A DNA stretch of 64,000 bases from Tetragonia tetragonoides (taxonomy: Eukaryota; Streptophyta; Magnoliopsida; Caryophyllales; Aizoaceae): NCBI GenBank assembly GCA_038025085.1, contig CM076148.1, forward strand, positions 36,043,691-36,107,690, read 5' to 3'. The notes beneath the pieces were generated by a model, which was not told the origin of the DNA, made no database searches, and saw only the letters and a program-made list of their open reading frames with translations. Made by a program: the position numbers and the translations under genes. The stretch's first letter is position 1; every line of letters begins with the position of its first letter. Below, piece after piece: positions 44,000-54,666 of the stretch.

Positions 44000-46485
44000 C
44001 TATCTCTATTTCTCTCTCTCTCTGAAAGTGGCTGACAAAAAAGTGATATTGAAAAAAAACTGAAATTGATACTCCAAAAGGTAAAAGTGATACCGCATAA
44101 CAAAAAAGTGATACTGAAAAAAATAAAAGAAATGTGATATTCACAAACTAAAAGTGATACTCCAAGAGCTAAAAGTACAAAAGTAACACGGGAAAAAATA
44201 AAAGCTATATTGTATGAACAAAAAATAATACTCTAAGAACTAAAAGTGATACTACATAATAGAATAAATATACTAGAATAAATCAAAGTATGTGTTTTTT
44301 GTGGCAATTAAAAGATAATTTGTATAAATCACTATGAGAAGTTACAAATTAAGACCTATCTCAGGTCACTCATTACAAGCTTACAACATAAAAAAAAAAA
44401 CCAAGGGCCTCTCCCCATACATGAAGGAGGCTAAACACAACTACACCAACTTACAATAAATCACATCCAAGAAATACTGAAAGTAAAGCACTATTTTCAC
44501 ATCACAAGCTCTCATGGAAGCATGGCAGCTTCTGGTTTCTCTGGGCTCGCACATAACAGTGAAACTTGATTTGCAGAATCATTCTTCCAACTGTATCTTC
44601 CATACTCTGAAAAACTCTTTATGTTCCTTTCAATCTATATATGGTATATATTGGATGCAATTTGTAGTGCCGCAACTCTCACATGCCTTTCTTTAACACC
44701 CAAGCTAATTCCTGCTCCCATGGCAGAACATTTCTATCAAAACCGAGCCAATGCAATACCTGTTGCCACACACCTGGAGTAAAGGAGCAAGAAAAAAAAG
44801 GTGTGGAAGAGTTTCATCCTGTATTTTACACAACACATAGGTTGTAGAACATTGCATCTCTCAAGCGATCGGTCTTTTATTGGTCCTCAATCGCCCTTGC
44901 AGTACCAACCAGAGAATAAACACATGTTTTGGTAGTGCCAAGTTAGAACAAGTAAGGTTTTTTCAAGAAACATAGTCAACATGCCCTCGCATATATAGTA
45001 GTATTAGCTTTATCGTGGATGCTGAATTTGCCCTGTTTCAAAATTGAAGTCCAAAACTTGATTTTTATCCATCTATTACCAGGCTTTTACTTCAAACAAG
45101 TAAAAACTAAACTAATACTTCATCTAATAAAACTGATACTTGATCACAAAAAACTAATACTACAAACAATATGCATTTTATTAGCATGTGAAATAATAGG
45201 CAACAAAAATATATTAAGAAAAAAAATAAATTGATACTTGTGACTTGTGAGTCTAAAAGTGATTGACACCTCATACACTAAGAACTGATACATAAAGTAA
45301 TCACTTTAACAATATTGAGCCTGATAATAGAATGATACATCTAAGCAAAAACCTGATACTATTGATACAAAAACTAATACTGATAGTAAAATTCATAGTA
45401 CATGATCATATTTCAAAAAAAAAAAAATTGAGGCACGATCACCCCAAAAATAGGATGTAGGCCACATTAGACAGAGCAACCAGAAACACATTAAAGAAGC
45501 TTAAAAGCATCAAAATGACAGATTCATTACTTACGTCGGAAACACAAACACATTAATAATCAACCTAAAACATAAAACATTCACTACATTGATCAACATA
45601 AACATAAAAGCTAAGCAAATATATATTACACATAAGAAAATTAATAAAACACACAAAACTAATACCTCAGATAATAAAACTAATACTCCACAATGAAAAT
45701 TGATACAACATGAAAATTTGCAGTACATATGTGCAAGTACAACACATGAGATTTAATACATTAAACATGAAAACTAATACATTGGTAAGGAAAAACAATA
45801 CAAAGACTCTAATAGGTGATATGTGTGGCAATTTTTTTTGTATATTTTTAAGAATCGACAAACAACAAAGATTTAATCAAGTATCAATTTATGTTAGAAA
45901 TTGATACTTGTTGACTATAATCTAATATTGTAACCTACAAATGCTTTTAAACTAAAACCTAATACTCTTAACTGACAAATTGATACTCCTAATCATAAAT
46001 CCAAAAAATAATTTAGTGATACCTTTTGATCTTTTCGCTGCAATTTTTTTGTGGAGGTGACTTCTGCGCGACATGCTTCTGTTTCACCATTGCCAAAAAC
46101 GATTGAAGCTCCCACAATTGAAATTTTCTCAACTTTTTCCCTAAAATATGTGAAATCTAGGTCAAAAAGATCAATTTTTGCAAAATTTAAACACGAATTT
46201 TGAGTTTGAAGGAAGATCTACGTATGGAAGCAGTTTTTGTGTGAATTTAAACAGCAAAAACTATCAAAACTGCCTGAGAATCGCCATGAGAGAGAAGGAG
46301 AGAGAGAGAGCGCAAGGAGAGAGAGAGGAAGAGCGTGAGGTGAGCGAAAAGGAATTTGGATTCTGTTTTTTTTTTAATGTTTAATTGGGTTGTTGAACTT
46401 GATTATAACTGGGGGCGCGTGTGTTGTTATTGTTTGGGACTCTAAGAGGCCTCAAGTTGAGGCGGCCTCACAGGAGACAGATTGT
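44000..46485. mobile_element. GATAC-motif element A (unclassified, right end clear)
   Basis: This is non-coding, A-rich DNA in which TGATAC or TAATAC recurs every 20-40 bases (44030-44275 and 45085-46025). A 44290-45080 LINE remnant interrupts it. A purine-rich GAGAGA block (46265-46335) follows, then a T-run and GGCGCGTGTGTT. It ends in the palindrome GGCCTCAAGTTGAGGCGGCC (46448-46467) plus TCACAGGAGAC. Element B at 56.2-58.3 kb has the same order of parts and the same ending. The right edge is fixed because F-box N-terminal codons resume at 46485; the left edge is a guess. Confidence 0.55.
44290..45080 (-). mobile_element. L1 LINE fragment (zf-RVT region)
   Basis: On the minus strand, pieces such as TTKTCVYSLVGTARAIEDQ or, one frame over, LPKHVFILWLVLQGRLRT, and then QDETLPHLFF and QQVLHWLGFDRNVLPWEQEL, match the zf-RVT region of plant L1 reverse transcriptases. 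The sequence is frame-broken and lacks clear ends. It sits between the two halves of the GATAC-motif array, so it probably inserted into it. Confidence 0.6.
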
Positions 46486-46531
46486 TATTCTTATGATGAG
46501 TGCTAATAAATTGACGTTTCCTCTTGGTCAT
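46485..46531 (-). pseudogene. N-terminal remnant of an F-box gene
   Basis: ATG at 46531-46529, then TKRKRQFISTHHKNN, matching the first codons of the F-box gene at 51505-52676 (MTNRRTSSNTSTHHKNK). Upstream sequence matches too. The rest of the gene is gone; the coding sequence stops exactly at the end of GATAC-motif element A. Confidence 0.8.
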
Positions 46532-47227
46532 GATTGGTATGTTAAATTAGTAATGAATTGATGTTCTTGGGTAGAAAATATGCTCAAATGACCCACTAAC
46601 CCAACTAATTTTGGAGCATAATTCAACATAGAAGTCATCCTTTCTCCTTAATACTTGGTGAAAATGTAATAGAACGAAACATAGCACTGGATTTCCTTTC
46701 TTTTTGGCTGATACAATCGGTTAATTAACTTTCCAAAAAGAAAAAAAAAAGATAAAGAAAAGGAAAGAGAAAGAAAAGATACCAAAATTTTAGGCTAAGA
46801 GTTCTATTGGAATTGGGGAACAAGCTAGTGACCGTATTTTAGTTGAAGTATATATAAACACCACAAAAACTCGTATGAGACGGCCCTCTCCTCTCAAATC
46901 ATAAATTACCAACGCAAAAACATTGCTAGATTTTGTTTGTGCCTTCCATGGCTAACAGAAACTGTGAGCCTGCTAACAATCACCATATGCCTCACGACTT
47001 AGTGATGGAAGTCCTTTCACTGGTTCCGGTTAAGTCTGTTATGTGATTCAAGTCCGTCTCAAAGAAGTGGTTCTCTCTCATCAACAATCCCGTCTTTGTC
47101 GACATGTACCAAACCCGAAAACGTCAGGCAACTGCAACCCTTGTAGTCCCCCCTCGGGACGGACAACATTTCCTGTTGATTGATACATTATTCCAAAAGC
47201 CAACAGTGAATGAGTTTTCATCCTTGC

Positions 47228-48538
47228 CTTATGCCTAGGCCTGGCAAACAGATCAGGTTGGGTTGGGTTCGGGTTCAACCCAGTTGACCTGATTACTAAA
47301 CAGGTTCAAAAGCCTGACCTGAACCTGATCTGTTTACTAAACAGGTTCAAAACTCTGACCTGAACCTGATCTGTAACAGATCAGGTCAACCTGAAATGAC
47401 CTGCTTAATCTGAATATTTTTAGTCTTTGATAATTTCACTTAAATTGTGATTCTATTAGTAATCAAATTATAACTAACAACATTAGGCCATTGAACACAA
47501 GGGCTACAGCCTACCAGGCACTGCATCCATCAACACCAGACAACAAGTTTACATCAACAGTAGCATTCTAAAGTCTCCACTCTAGAAACATCAAACAACA
47601 CCAAGATACAACAAATATTTAAGTGTTACAAACACTAAAGCAATATCCTACAAATTACAACCAGGATTGAAAATTCAACAAACTAAATTACAAATCAACA
47701 AAACATGGCTGATTCTTGAGGGCGAAATCAGGTTGCTGTGGGTTTGAAGACTTTGAACCTTCTTAATTTGCCACCTTCAAGTTCATGAATAATATGTCAA
47801 AACAAGATAATATTTTATCAAAAATCTAAATCAAAAAAAATAAGAACTCAAACTTCAGAAACCTAAATTAATATGTATGAAATCAGAAATTAGAACCCAA
47901 AAACGAAACCTTTAACCCTACAATAAAAGAAGAATTAAATAAAATAAAGAATGAACAATGAATCGAGAACAGAGAATTAAACAGCACGAAGAATGAACAA
48001 TGAATCGGGTAACAGAGAATGAAACACCACGAAGACTGAACTTAAACCAAGAATGAAAGAGATGCATACCTACTTCACCATTGGTTGTTGATTGAGACTT
48101 GGAGATAGGAGATAGGAGATAGAAGATAGAGGCTAGAGAGAGAAGCGGCCATGAACTGATGTTGTTGAGAATGAACTTAGTTTAGGGTTTTGAGTTTTAT
48201 ATGGTTGGTGCAAACATTTGGGCCCTTTGAGCTATTTTTGAGGTTACGGCCATTACTGGGGCCTTTTGGCAACTTTATTTTCCTTTTTTTGCATTTTTTT
48301 TTTCTTTCATTAGCTTTTCCCTTTTTATTTTATTTTTTATTTTTTAATAATCAGGTTGAGCAGGTCATCTTCGGGTCAGAAAATTCAACCTTAACCTAAC
48401 CCATTTAAGATTTCGGGTCAATCAGGTCGACCCATTTAATGTTTCGGGTCGAAAATCCCAACCCTAACCCGCTTTTTTCGGGTTAGATTCGGGTCGGGTT
48501 ATCGGGTCGGGTTAGTTTTTGCCAGGCCTACTTATGCC
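47228..48538. mobile_element. Non-autonomous hAT element with 8-bp TSD
   Basis: The element is 47236-48530 (1,295 bp). The ends TAGGCCTGGCAAA and TTTGCCAGGCCTA are perfectly inverted, and the 8-bp repeat CTTATGCC flanks them (47228-47235, 48531-48538), as for hAT transposons. Subterminal repeats are dense: CCTGACCTGAACCTGATCTG occurs twice near 47310-47370, and GGGTCGGGTT-type repeats lie at 48400-48515. The interior is AT-rich and has no transposase. Confidence 0.92.
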
Positions 48539-48722
48539 ACCAGTACAGTATCGAACATTGTCGATGGCTTGACATGCTTTTACCTCAATACTTATGATGT
48601 CAACTGAGCATGCATCTACCTCTATAATCTAGCCACTCGGGAAGGCATTCCTCTCCCTCCACCAACACCATTGCCGTCTGATAGATATTCGAGGCGATGC
48701 TTCTTAGGATTTGATCCAAACA

Positions 48723-49451
48723 AGGTTTGTTAGGGATCGAGCCGAATATGATGATGAGTCTTCCAAAGAGGTTGAGACTCTATTGTGGATCAGGATAAGA
48801 AGAGGACTTCTATTAGGATACAAGTTATATTCCTTTGTTATATTGGATGAGTGGTAGTTTCCTATTAGATAGATATTATCTTATCTTGTATTATATCCTA
48901 TCTTTTGTATTCTAGTTGAGGTAGGTTACGTTACCGAAAGTTCGGTTACATTACCGAAAGTTCGGTTACGTTAGGTTATGATATGTTATGGCGTGTTATG
49001 TTAGGAACATGTTACGACGTGTTATGTTAAGATACGATAGTTTAGGATTACTAGGCCTATATAAGGAGGCTATAGGCTTGAGGTTAAATGAACCGAGAGG
49101 AGAGAAAACGTGCTAAGAGATATAGTGCATTAGAGGGGTGCTCATACTCTAAGAGTGAGCCACCATGTAACGGGGCAAGGGGGCACCGTAGGGGGGCGAA
49201 CCCCATGGAGGGGGACGTCAAGGGAAACACATAGTGTGCTTAAGTAAGAGGGAGTCACTTTGTGTATCTCATGAGAGGTAGTGTTGTTAATTATGTGGTT
49301 GAATAATTAATAATATGAGGATCGTGGATGTAGGTCATTGAATTGGGTCGAACCACGTTAAATTGGGGTGTTGTTCTTTATTGTCTATTGCTTTAATTAT
49401 TTATCTCGTACTTTGTATAGAGGTACCATTGTAAAATTCCCCAACAAGGTT
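48723..49451 (+). mobile_element. Solo LTR with 5-bp TSD
   Basis: The LTR is 48728-49446 (719 bp), from TGTTAGGG to CCCCAACA, flanked by AGGTT (48723-48727, 49447-49451). CTATATAAGG near 49058 is its TATA box. It interrupts the F-box pseudogene in the codons for GFDPNK. No internal region remains, so it is the product of LTR-LTR recombination. Confidence 0.92.
48924..48969 (+). promoter_or_regulatory. Tandem palindromic motif in the solo LTR
   Basis: Two adjacent 20-bp units, GGTTACGTTACCGAAAGTTC and GGTTACATTACCGAAAGTTC, with the start of a third. Each forms the near-palindrome ACCGAA-AG-TTCGGT. They lie about 100 bases upstream of the TATA box, where LTR enhancers usually are. Further GTTATG repeats follow to about 49030. 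Confidence 0.5.
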
Positions 49452-50264
49452 GAATATAAGGTGCTTCACTGTTCCATTGATACTTTTTATGCATACCAGA
49501 TAATAAAGTGCGAAGTGTATACTCTGAATGGACAGGACAATAGATGGAGGCCGATCAAGAGACCCCCGCACATAAGTATTTGGGAGGCGCACAGTCCCTC
49601 GTGCTGTATGCGCATCACGAGATTGCGTGCTTCCGAACCTGACCAGCATGGCTTTTGTCTTGATGGGATCATATACTGGGTGCCAGAATTGGATAATAGT
49701 AGTAGAAAACTGGTTGCTTTCAATGTTGAGCACGAGAAGTTCGAATTTATCGAGTATCCACAAGGGGATAGAAGTCATATTATGACATTAGCCCAAATAG
49801 GAGGAGATATAACTCTAGCCCATACCTCCATGAATTCGATTAATCTTTGGAGATTAAAAGACCCAAAAGTAAAAGACATGCGAATGTGGGTTAAAGAGGT
49901 TATTGCCCATCCCTTCCGTGGCTGTAGAAGGCAACGGGTAAAATTGACTGATTTTGGTGTGTTATTCTTTGTGCCATTCTCAACTTCAGACCAGTTTACT
50001 GTTGAAATGTATGATCTAGCAACTCGTAGAAGAACGGTTCTGCACGTAAATCATGCTCAAGGAAGGTTTGTTGTTGGTTCTGCATTTTGTCCTTTACAAA
50101 TGACTGAGAAGTACATCATGCCCTTGAAGAACATTATTAGAAGACACTAGCTAGAATTGTCAATGTAAGTATATTACTGATATACTTCAGCCCTTTGATT
50201 GTGTAGTTAACTTTATTGGTTCTTATAGTTGCTGAGCATTGGGCTATAAGTTGACTTAGTTGAC

Positions 50265-50591
50265 TTTTTTTCTGCTTAAAAAGAGTGCATCAAATTAAAT
50301 TAGCTTGTAACCAAGCGAGAGCGCAAAGCGCCAATACAATCCAAGTCATACGAATGTTTACAGCTTACATGCATAGAGTTAGTTCTAGTAAGCATATTAC
50401 AATCAACATTAGTTTGCATAGCAAATTTAGCTAAATTGTCCACTACTTCATTTTGTTCTCTAAAGCATTGGAGGATCTTCAGCTGCCCAAATCCTTCATC
50501 ATTGCCCTACAATCCAAGATAAGATTAGATAACATGTGTGTTTCTTAAGAGAATCCAGTGTGACCAAGTTAACAGCTTTCTTGCAATCCGA
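50265..50591 (-). mobile_element. 3' fragment of the inner L1 family
   Basis: This sequence is closely similar to 34195-34527, the 3' end of the inner LINE (RNase H C-terminus, 3' UTR, T-run at 50265-50271). It is a 5'-truncated insertion of about 330 bp in the 3' flank of the F-box pseudogene; the uninterrupted flank is seen after 54660. A TSD is not clear (TTAGTTG-like at both edges). Confidence 0.8.
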
Positions 50592-51504
50592 TAGTTGCAG
50601 AGCATTTTCGATAATATGATAGTCTACTTGACCTTTCTTTCCATAGGTACTCGAAATATACTGTAATCCAGAGAGTTACATAGGAGATAGGAATTGTGTA
50701 TTGTGCAGGGGAAGCAAGAGTGCAATCTAAAGAAATCCTTTCATTTGAAACTACAGCATATAATTTGTCTCATAAAGTGAATGAGCTCTTGATTTGTTGT
50801 ATTTTCTATCTAAAAAACAGAACACCCAAGCTCTTTACTTAATTGAACTATAGAGCATGTATACTCACCGAAGCATTATTGTAAACTAAGACATAAACTG
50901 AAGGTACAATCATGTCGAACTATACGCTAAAAGGTTGAAACATTGATTGAATAACAACGCGATTAGCTCAATTATTTGTGTCAGCTTCTACATCAAAGGA
51001 AAGAACTCTTTGAGGTTTCATAAGGAAATACTCTATATATTCAAGGATACAGCAGGTTGGAGCTGGTAAAAGCATTAAAAACACCTAGTCCCCTATGGCC
51101 CTATTTATATCTTTAATTGTATGATTTTAAGCTAATCTTCAAGGAAGGAAGTGAAAATGAGCTACCGCTAAGTCCGTCGTCGTGGGATTTCGACAAGGTA
51201 TCAGAACTACAGAACCAATTGAAGAAGGATCTGGAAGAGCTGTCTCGTAGTTCCAACTCGATCCCTTCTGAACCAGAAAATGAACAAGTTAACAGGAGCT
51301 AAGTCTGATCAAATTACCACCAAAGCAAATTTAAACTTAAGATCTTATACCCTCCCATCTAAGCACAAGAACATTTCTTTACTGTACCTTCCAAAATAGT
51401 AAGACTGGCAACTAATTCCGGAGGGCTAGCATAATAGTACATATTTTTATTACTAGATTCTTTTTAGCTATCTAACATTTAGCTAATAGAAAATACCATA
51501 TGGC
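50592..51504. other. No supported gene; one orphan coding-like ORF
   Basis: An open frame at 51117-51302 (+) has no ATG at a useful place except near 51120. It encodes an acidic, Ser/Glu-rich peptide (SSWDFDKVSELQNQLKKDL, then LEELSRSSNS). It looks like a final coding exon of something, but I cannot name it. The first 100 bases still match the 3' flank of the F-box gene at 53515-54666. Confidence 0.35.
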
Positions 51505-52676
51505 TTACATGTATCTTCCCTTGATGTTCTTCAAGGGCATGATGTGCTTCTCAAAAACTTGTGAAGGGCAAAATCCGCAAGCACGAATAAACCCTGTTGG
51601 ATCATTCATATTTACATGAGAAATCGTTTCTGTACCGTTTCTAGATTATAGCTGTCAATAGTGACCATGCCTGAAGTTGAGAGACGCACCAAGAACACTA
51701 TGCCGAAATCAGTGCATCTAATTTTATGTGGTGCAGACACATAGTTACGGAATGGCTGGGCAATAACCACTTTAACCCACAACGGTTTGCCATTGGCTTT
51801 CCGTCTTTCTAATCTCCAAAGAGTAATCTCATTCATCTCACATCGAACTACAATAGAAAGATGTCCTCCAATCTGAGCTAATGTCATCTCTCTTTGCCAG
51901 CTTGCCTCTTGTGGGTACTCTATTAATTCAAACTTCTCATGCTCAACATTGAATGCCATTATTGTTCCTTTAGAATAAGAATAAGAATCAACCCAGTATA
52001 AGACCCCGTCAAGAGAAACGCAACACCTGTACCCAATTTCTTCGCAGCACTGGTAAGTTGAACATCCAAGTATGTACGATAAGCTGATCGGCCACCATAT
52101 TTTTTCCTGGCTGCCCAGAGTAAGCACTTGACATTTCAGGCCACTTTGGTACTTATCGAACGACATGTTATAAAAGCAAAGCACTTTATATTCCATGTTG
52201 TTCGGATCAAAGCCTAAGCAGCAGCATAGAGTTTGAACACAAGTGTTACTGCTGGAATGTTGTTGCCGTGGCCATAGTGGTGGGAGAGGGAGGGTTTCTC
52301 GTGTCGCGAGATTATAGAGGTACATGCATCCCTCGGCATTGTGTATGCCGTCATAAAAACATACCAATCCATCAACAATATTTGATTCTCTAATAAGCTT
52401 AATGTATGGCAAAGACGGCCAGTTGTGGACGCTTACCATAGTGACCGGCTTGTCCTTTGTTTCGATCATATGCCAATAGTAGGGTTTCACAGGGTCGAAA
52501 AATGGAAGGGTTGCAAGAATTGGCGGAGCACGCTTACACCAGTGTTTCGAGACGGACTTGAAACACATAAGAGACTTGGCTGGAAGCCTTACAAGCACTT
52601 CCATAATCAAGTCATTAGGCAACTGTTTATTCTTATGATGAGTGCTAGTGTTGCTAGAAGTACGCCTGTTGGTCAT
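51505..52676 (-). pseudogene. F-box gene with a late frameshift
   Basis: A frame of 354 residues runs from the ATG at 52676. The F-box reads LPNDLIMEVLVRLPAKSLM. The family middle is present (LYNLATRETLPLPPL, LGFDPNNMEYKVLCF, VEHEKFELIEYPQ, LAQIGGHLSI, LWRLERR). About 17 residues are missing after SKHW compared with the copy at 61860. Near 51642 a single base is lost in the DSYNLAT codons, so the frame ends at FLM-stop. One frame over, the normal tail (FEKHIMPLKNIKGRYM) continues to a TAA at 51507-51505. It is either a recently damaged gene or a gene with one sequence error. It lies head-to-head with the intact F-box gene at 53515. Confidence 0.8.
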
Positions 52677-53009
52677 GATTGGTATGGAAACCTAGAAACG
52701 AATTGATGCTCTTGGGTAAGTAGAACACTAGAAGTAATAGGATATGATATACAGAAGATATCCTCAAATATGACTTTAAAAGGATTTTTGACATCATAAT
52801 TAAACAGTATAATTAGATGAGCCCTAAGCAGTGTGCATACAATTTTACCGTAAGGAAGTATTTTGTCTACAATAACTCTCCTTTTATTCAAGATGTAAAT
52901 TAATGTATAACAAAAATTGGTTTATTATTAGTAATTTGTTTTTTCTTTTCTTTTTTGTTGACACAATTGTTTATTAAAAAGATCGAATTCTTTCACTTTA
53001 AGTTCAATC

Positions 53010-53367
53010 ACCGGCGGAACCAGCTATGGGCGGAGCCAGCAAGGGCTGGAGCCTCCCCTAACCCAAGAAAACGTGTTACATAGGACGGGAAAAGCAATCC
53101 CACCTAGCCTATCTCATCTGGAGTCAATCTCAAATTATATTGGAGCGGGCTAGATGACTATAGCTTTAAAGGCCACATCCACTCTATCACTGGCGAAACC
53201 GGCTATGCCGGCTGTGGGCCAGCAGGGGCTGGAGCCCCCCAGCCCCCTCAACCCAATAAAATGTCTTATAGGACGGGAAGAGCAATCCCACCTAACCCAT
53301 CTGATCATCTGGAGTCCATCTCAAACTGGACCAGGCTAGATGGCTATAGCTTTAAAGGGCCTCCACT
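53010..53367 (+). repeat. Tandem duplication of about 178 bp
   Basis: Units 53010-53187 and 53188-53367 share GGCTGGAGCC, GGACGGGAA-AGCAATCCCACCTA and GGCTAGATG-CTATAGCTTTAAA. The GGCGGAGCCAGC start resembles plant hAT element ends, but no TIR pair is visible. It lies between the two head-to-head F-box genes, in what should be the promoter of the gene at 53515. Confidence 0.75.
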
Positions 53368-53514
53368 CTCTAGTCCCTAGTTCCTACAAGTACCACTCTA
53401 AACCAGCTGTGCGCTGAAGAGACGAAAGAAACAAAGAAAGAGAAAATACCAAAATTTTAGGGTAAGACGAGAGTAAGTTCTGTTTAACTTTGGTAGATTT
53501 TATTTGTGCCTCCC

Positions 53515-54666
53515 ATGGCTAACAGAGAGAATAATGAAACTAGCAATAATCATCATGTACCTCTTGACTTAGTGATGGAAGTCCTTTCATGGCTTCCAAC
53601 TAAGTCCGTTATGCGATTCAAGTCCGTCTCAAAGCAGTGGTCCTCCCTCATCAACAATCCTGTCTTCATCGACATGTACCAAACCCGAAAGCGTGCTGCA
53701 CTCCTTGCAGTCCCCCCTCGGAACGGACAACGTTTCTTGTTGATTGACACAATCAAAAAGCCAACCGTGCATGAGTTTTCGTCCTTGCCTTACGCCACCA
53801 ATACAGTATCAAACATCGTCAATGGATTGACATGCTTTTACCTCAGGAATTGTGCCAACAGAACTAATATCTACCTCTGTAATCTAGCCACTCGGGAAGG
53901 CATTCTTCTCCCTCCATCAACACCATCGCGGTGTTCCGAAAGATTTTGGAGGCGATGTTTCTTAGGATTTGATCCAAACAAGGTGGAATATAAGGTGCTT
54001 CACTGTTACAATGATGTTGATTGGTTTAATAGAAAAATAAAGTGCGAAGTGTATACTCTGGATGGCCAGGATAATAGATGGCGGCCGATCAACAGTCCGC
54101 CGAAGCTAGAGAATTGGGTGGTGCACAATCTCTTGTTGTGTCACAGGCTTGGCCAGTGTGGCTTTTGTCTTGATGGGGTCATTTACTGGTTGTCACAATG
54201 GCATAACAATGGACGAAAACTAATTGCGTTCAATGTTGAGCATGAGAAGTTTGAATTAATCGAGTACCCACCAGAGGAGAAAAGTATTAGTGTGACATTA
54301 GCTCAAATTAGCGGAGATATTTCTCTAGTAGCCTGTAGTTCCATGATTTTGATTAATCTCTGGAGATTAAAAGACCCAAAAGAAGAAGACATGCGAATGT
54401 GGGTAAAAGAAGTGGTTATTGCCCACCCGTTCCCTAACTGTAGACCGGAACGGGTTAGATGCACTGAATTTGGTGTGTTATTCTTTGTGCCTTTCTCAAC
54501 TTCAGATCAGTTTGCTGTTGAAAGGTATGATTTAGCGACCCGTAGAAGAACGGTTCTGCACGTAAGTCATGCTCAGGGAAGGTTTGTTGTTGCTTCTGCA
54601 TTTTGTCCTTTACAAGTGACTGAGAAGTACATCATGCCCTTGAAGAGCATTTTTGGAAGACACTAG
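53515..54666 (+). CDS. F-box protein with F-box-associated domain, intact
   Basis: A single-exon gene of 383 residues from the ATG at 53515 (MANRENNETSNNHH). The open frame extends only three codons upstream, without an ATG. The F-box spans about residues 16-60 (LDLVMEVLSWLPTKSVMRFK, then SVSKQWSSLI). The F-box-associated part has IYLCNLATREGILLPP, FLGFDPNKVEYKVLHC, FCLDGVIYWL, VEHEKFELIEYPP, LAQISGDISL, LWRLKDPKEEDMRMWVK and DLATRRRTVLHV. It ends KSIFGRH. Expected role: SCF ubiquitin-ligase substrate receptor; the target is unknown. It is the intact counterpart of the pseudogene at 46948-50150 and pairs head-to-head with 51505-52676. The ~840-bp shared upstream region holds a tandem repeat. 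Confidence 0.93.
   Translation: MANRENNETSNNHHVPLDLVMEVLSWLPTKSVMRFKSVSKQWSSLINNPVFIDMYQTRKRAALLAVPPRNGQRFLLIDTIKKPTVHEFSSLPYATNTVSNIVNGLTCFYLRNCANRTNIYLCNLATREGILLPPSTPSRCSERFWRRCFLGFDPNKVEYKVLHCYNDVDWFNRKIKCEVYTLDGQDNRWRPINSPPKLENWVVHNLLLCHRLGQCGFCLDGVIYWLSQWHNNGRKLIAFNVEHEKFELIEYPPEEKSISVTLAQISGDISLVACSSMILINLWRLKDPKEEDMRMWVKEVVIAHPFPNCRPERVRCTEFGVLFFVPFSTSDQFAVERYDLATRRRTVLHVSHAQGRFVVASAFCPLQVTEKYIMPLKSIFGRH

Larger units (their letters stand above)
46948..50150 (+). pseudogene. F-box gene split by a hAT element and a solo LTR
   Basis: The pieces 46948-47235, 48531-48727 and 49447-50150 align in order with the intact gene at 53515-54666. The start is MANRNCEPANNHH and the F-box reads LVMEVLSLVPVKSVM. 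A TGA at 47044-47046 replaces the Arg codon of the F-box, and another TGA lies near 48605. The hAT element has TSD CTTATGCC; the solo LTR has TSD AGGTT. The last piece is an open frame of about 235 codons: VEHEKFEFIEYPQ, LAQIGGDITL, DLATRRRTVLHV. It ends NIIRRH. Confidence 0.92.

Noticed and set aside
49401..49778. 125-codon ORF (-)
   Set aside because: Antisense of the F-box pseudogene's last piece and the solo LTR end.
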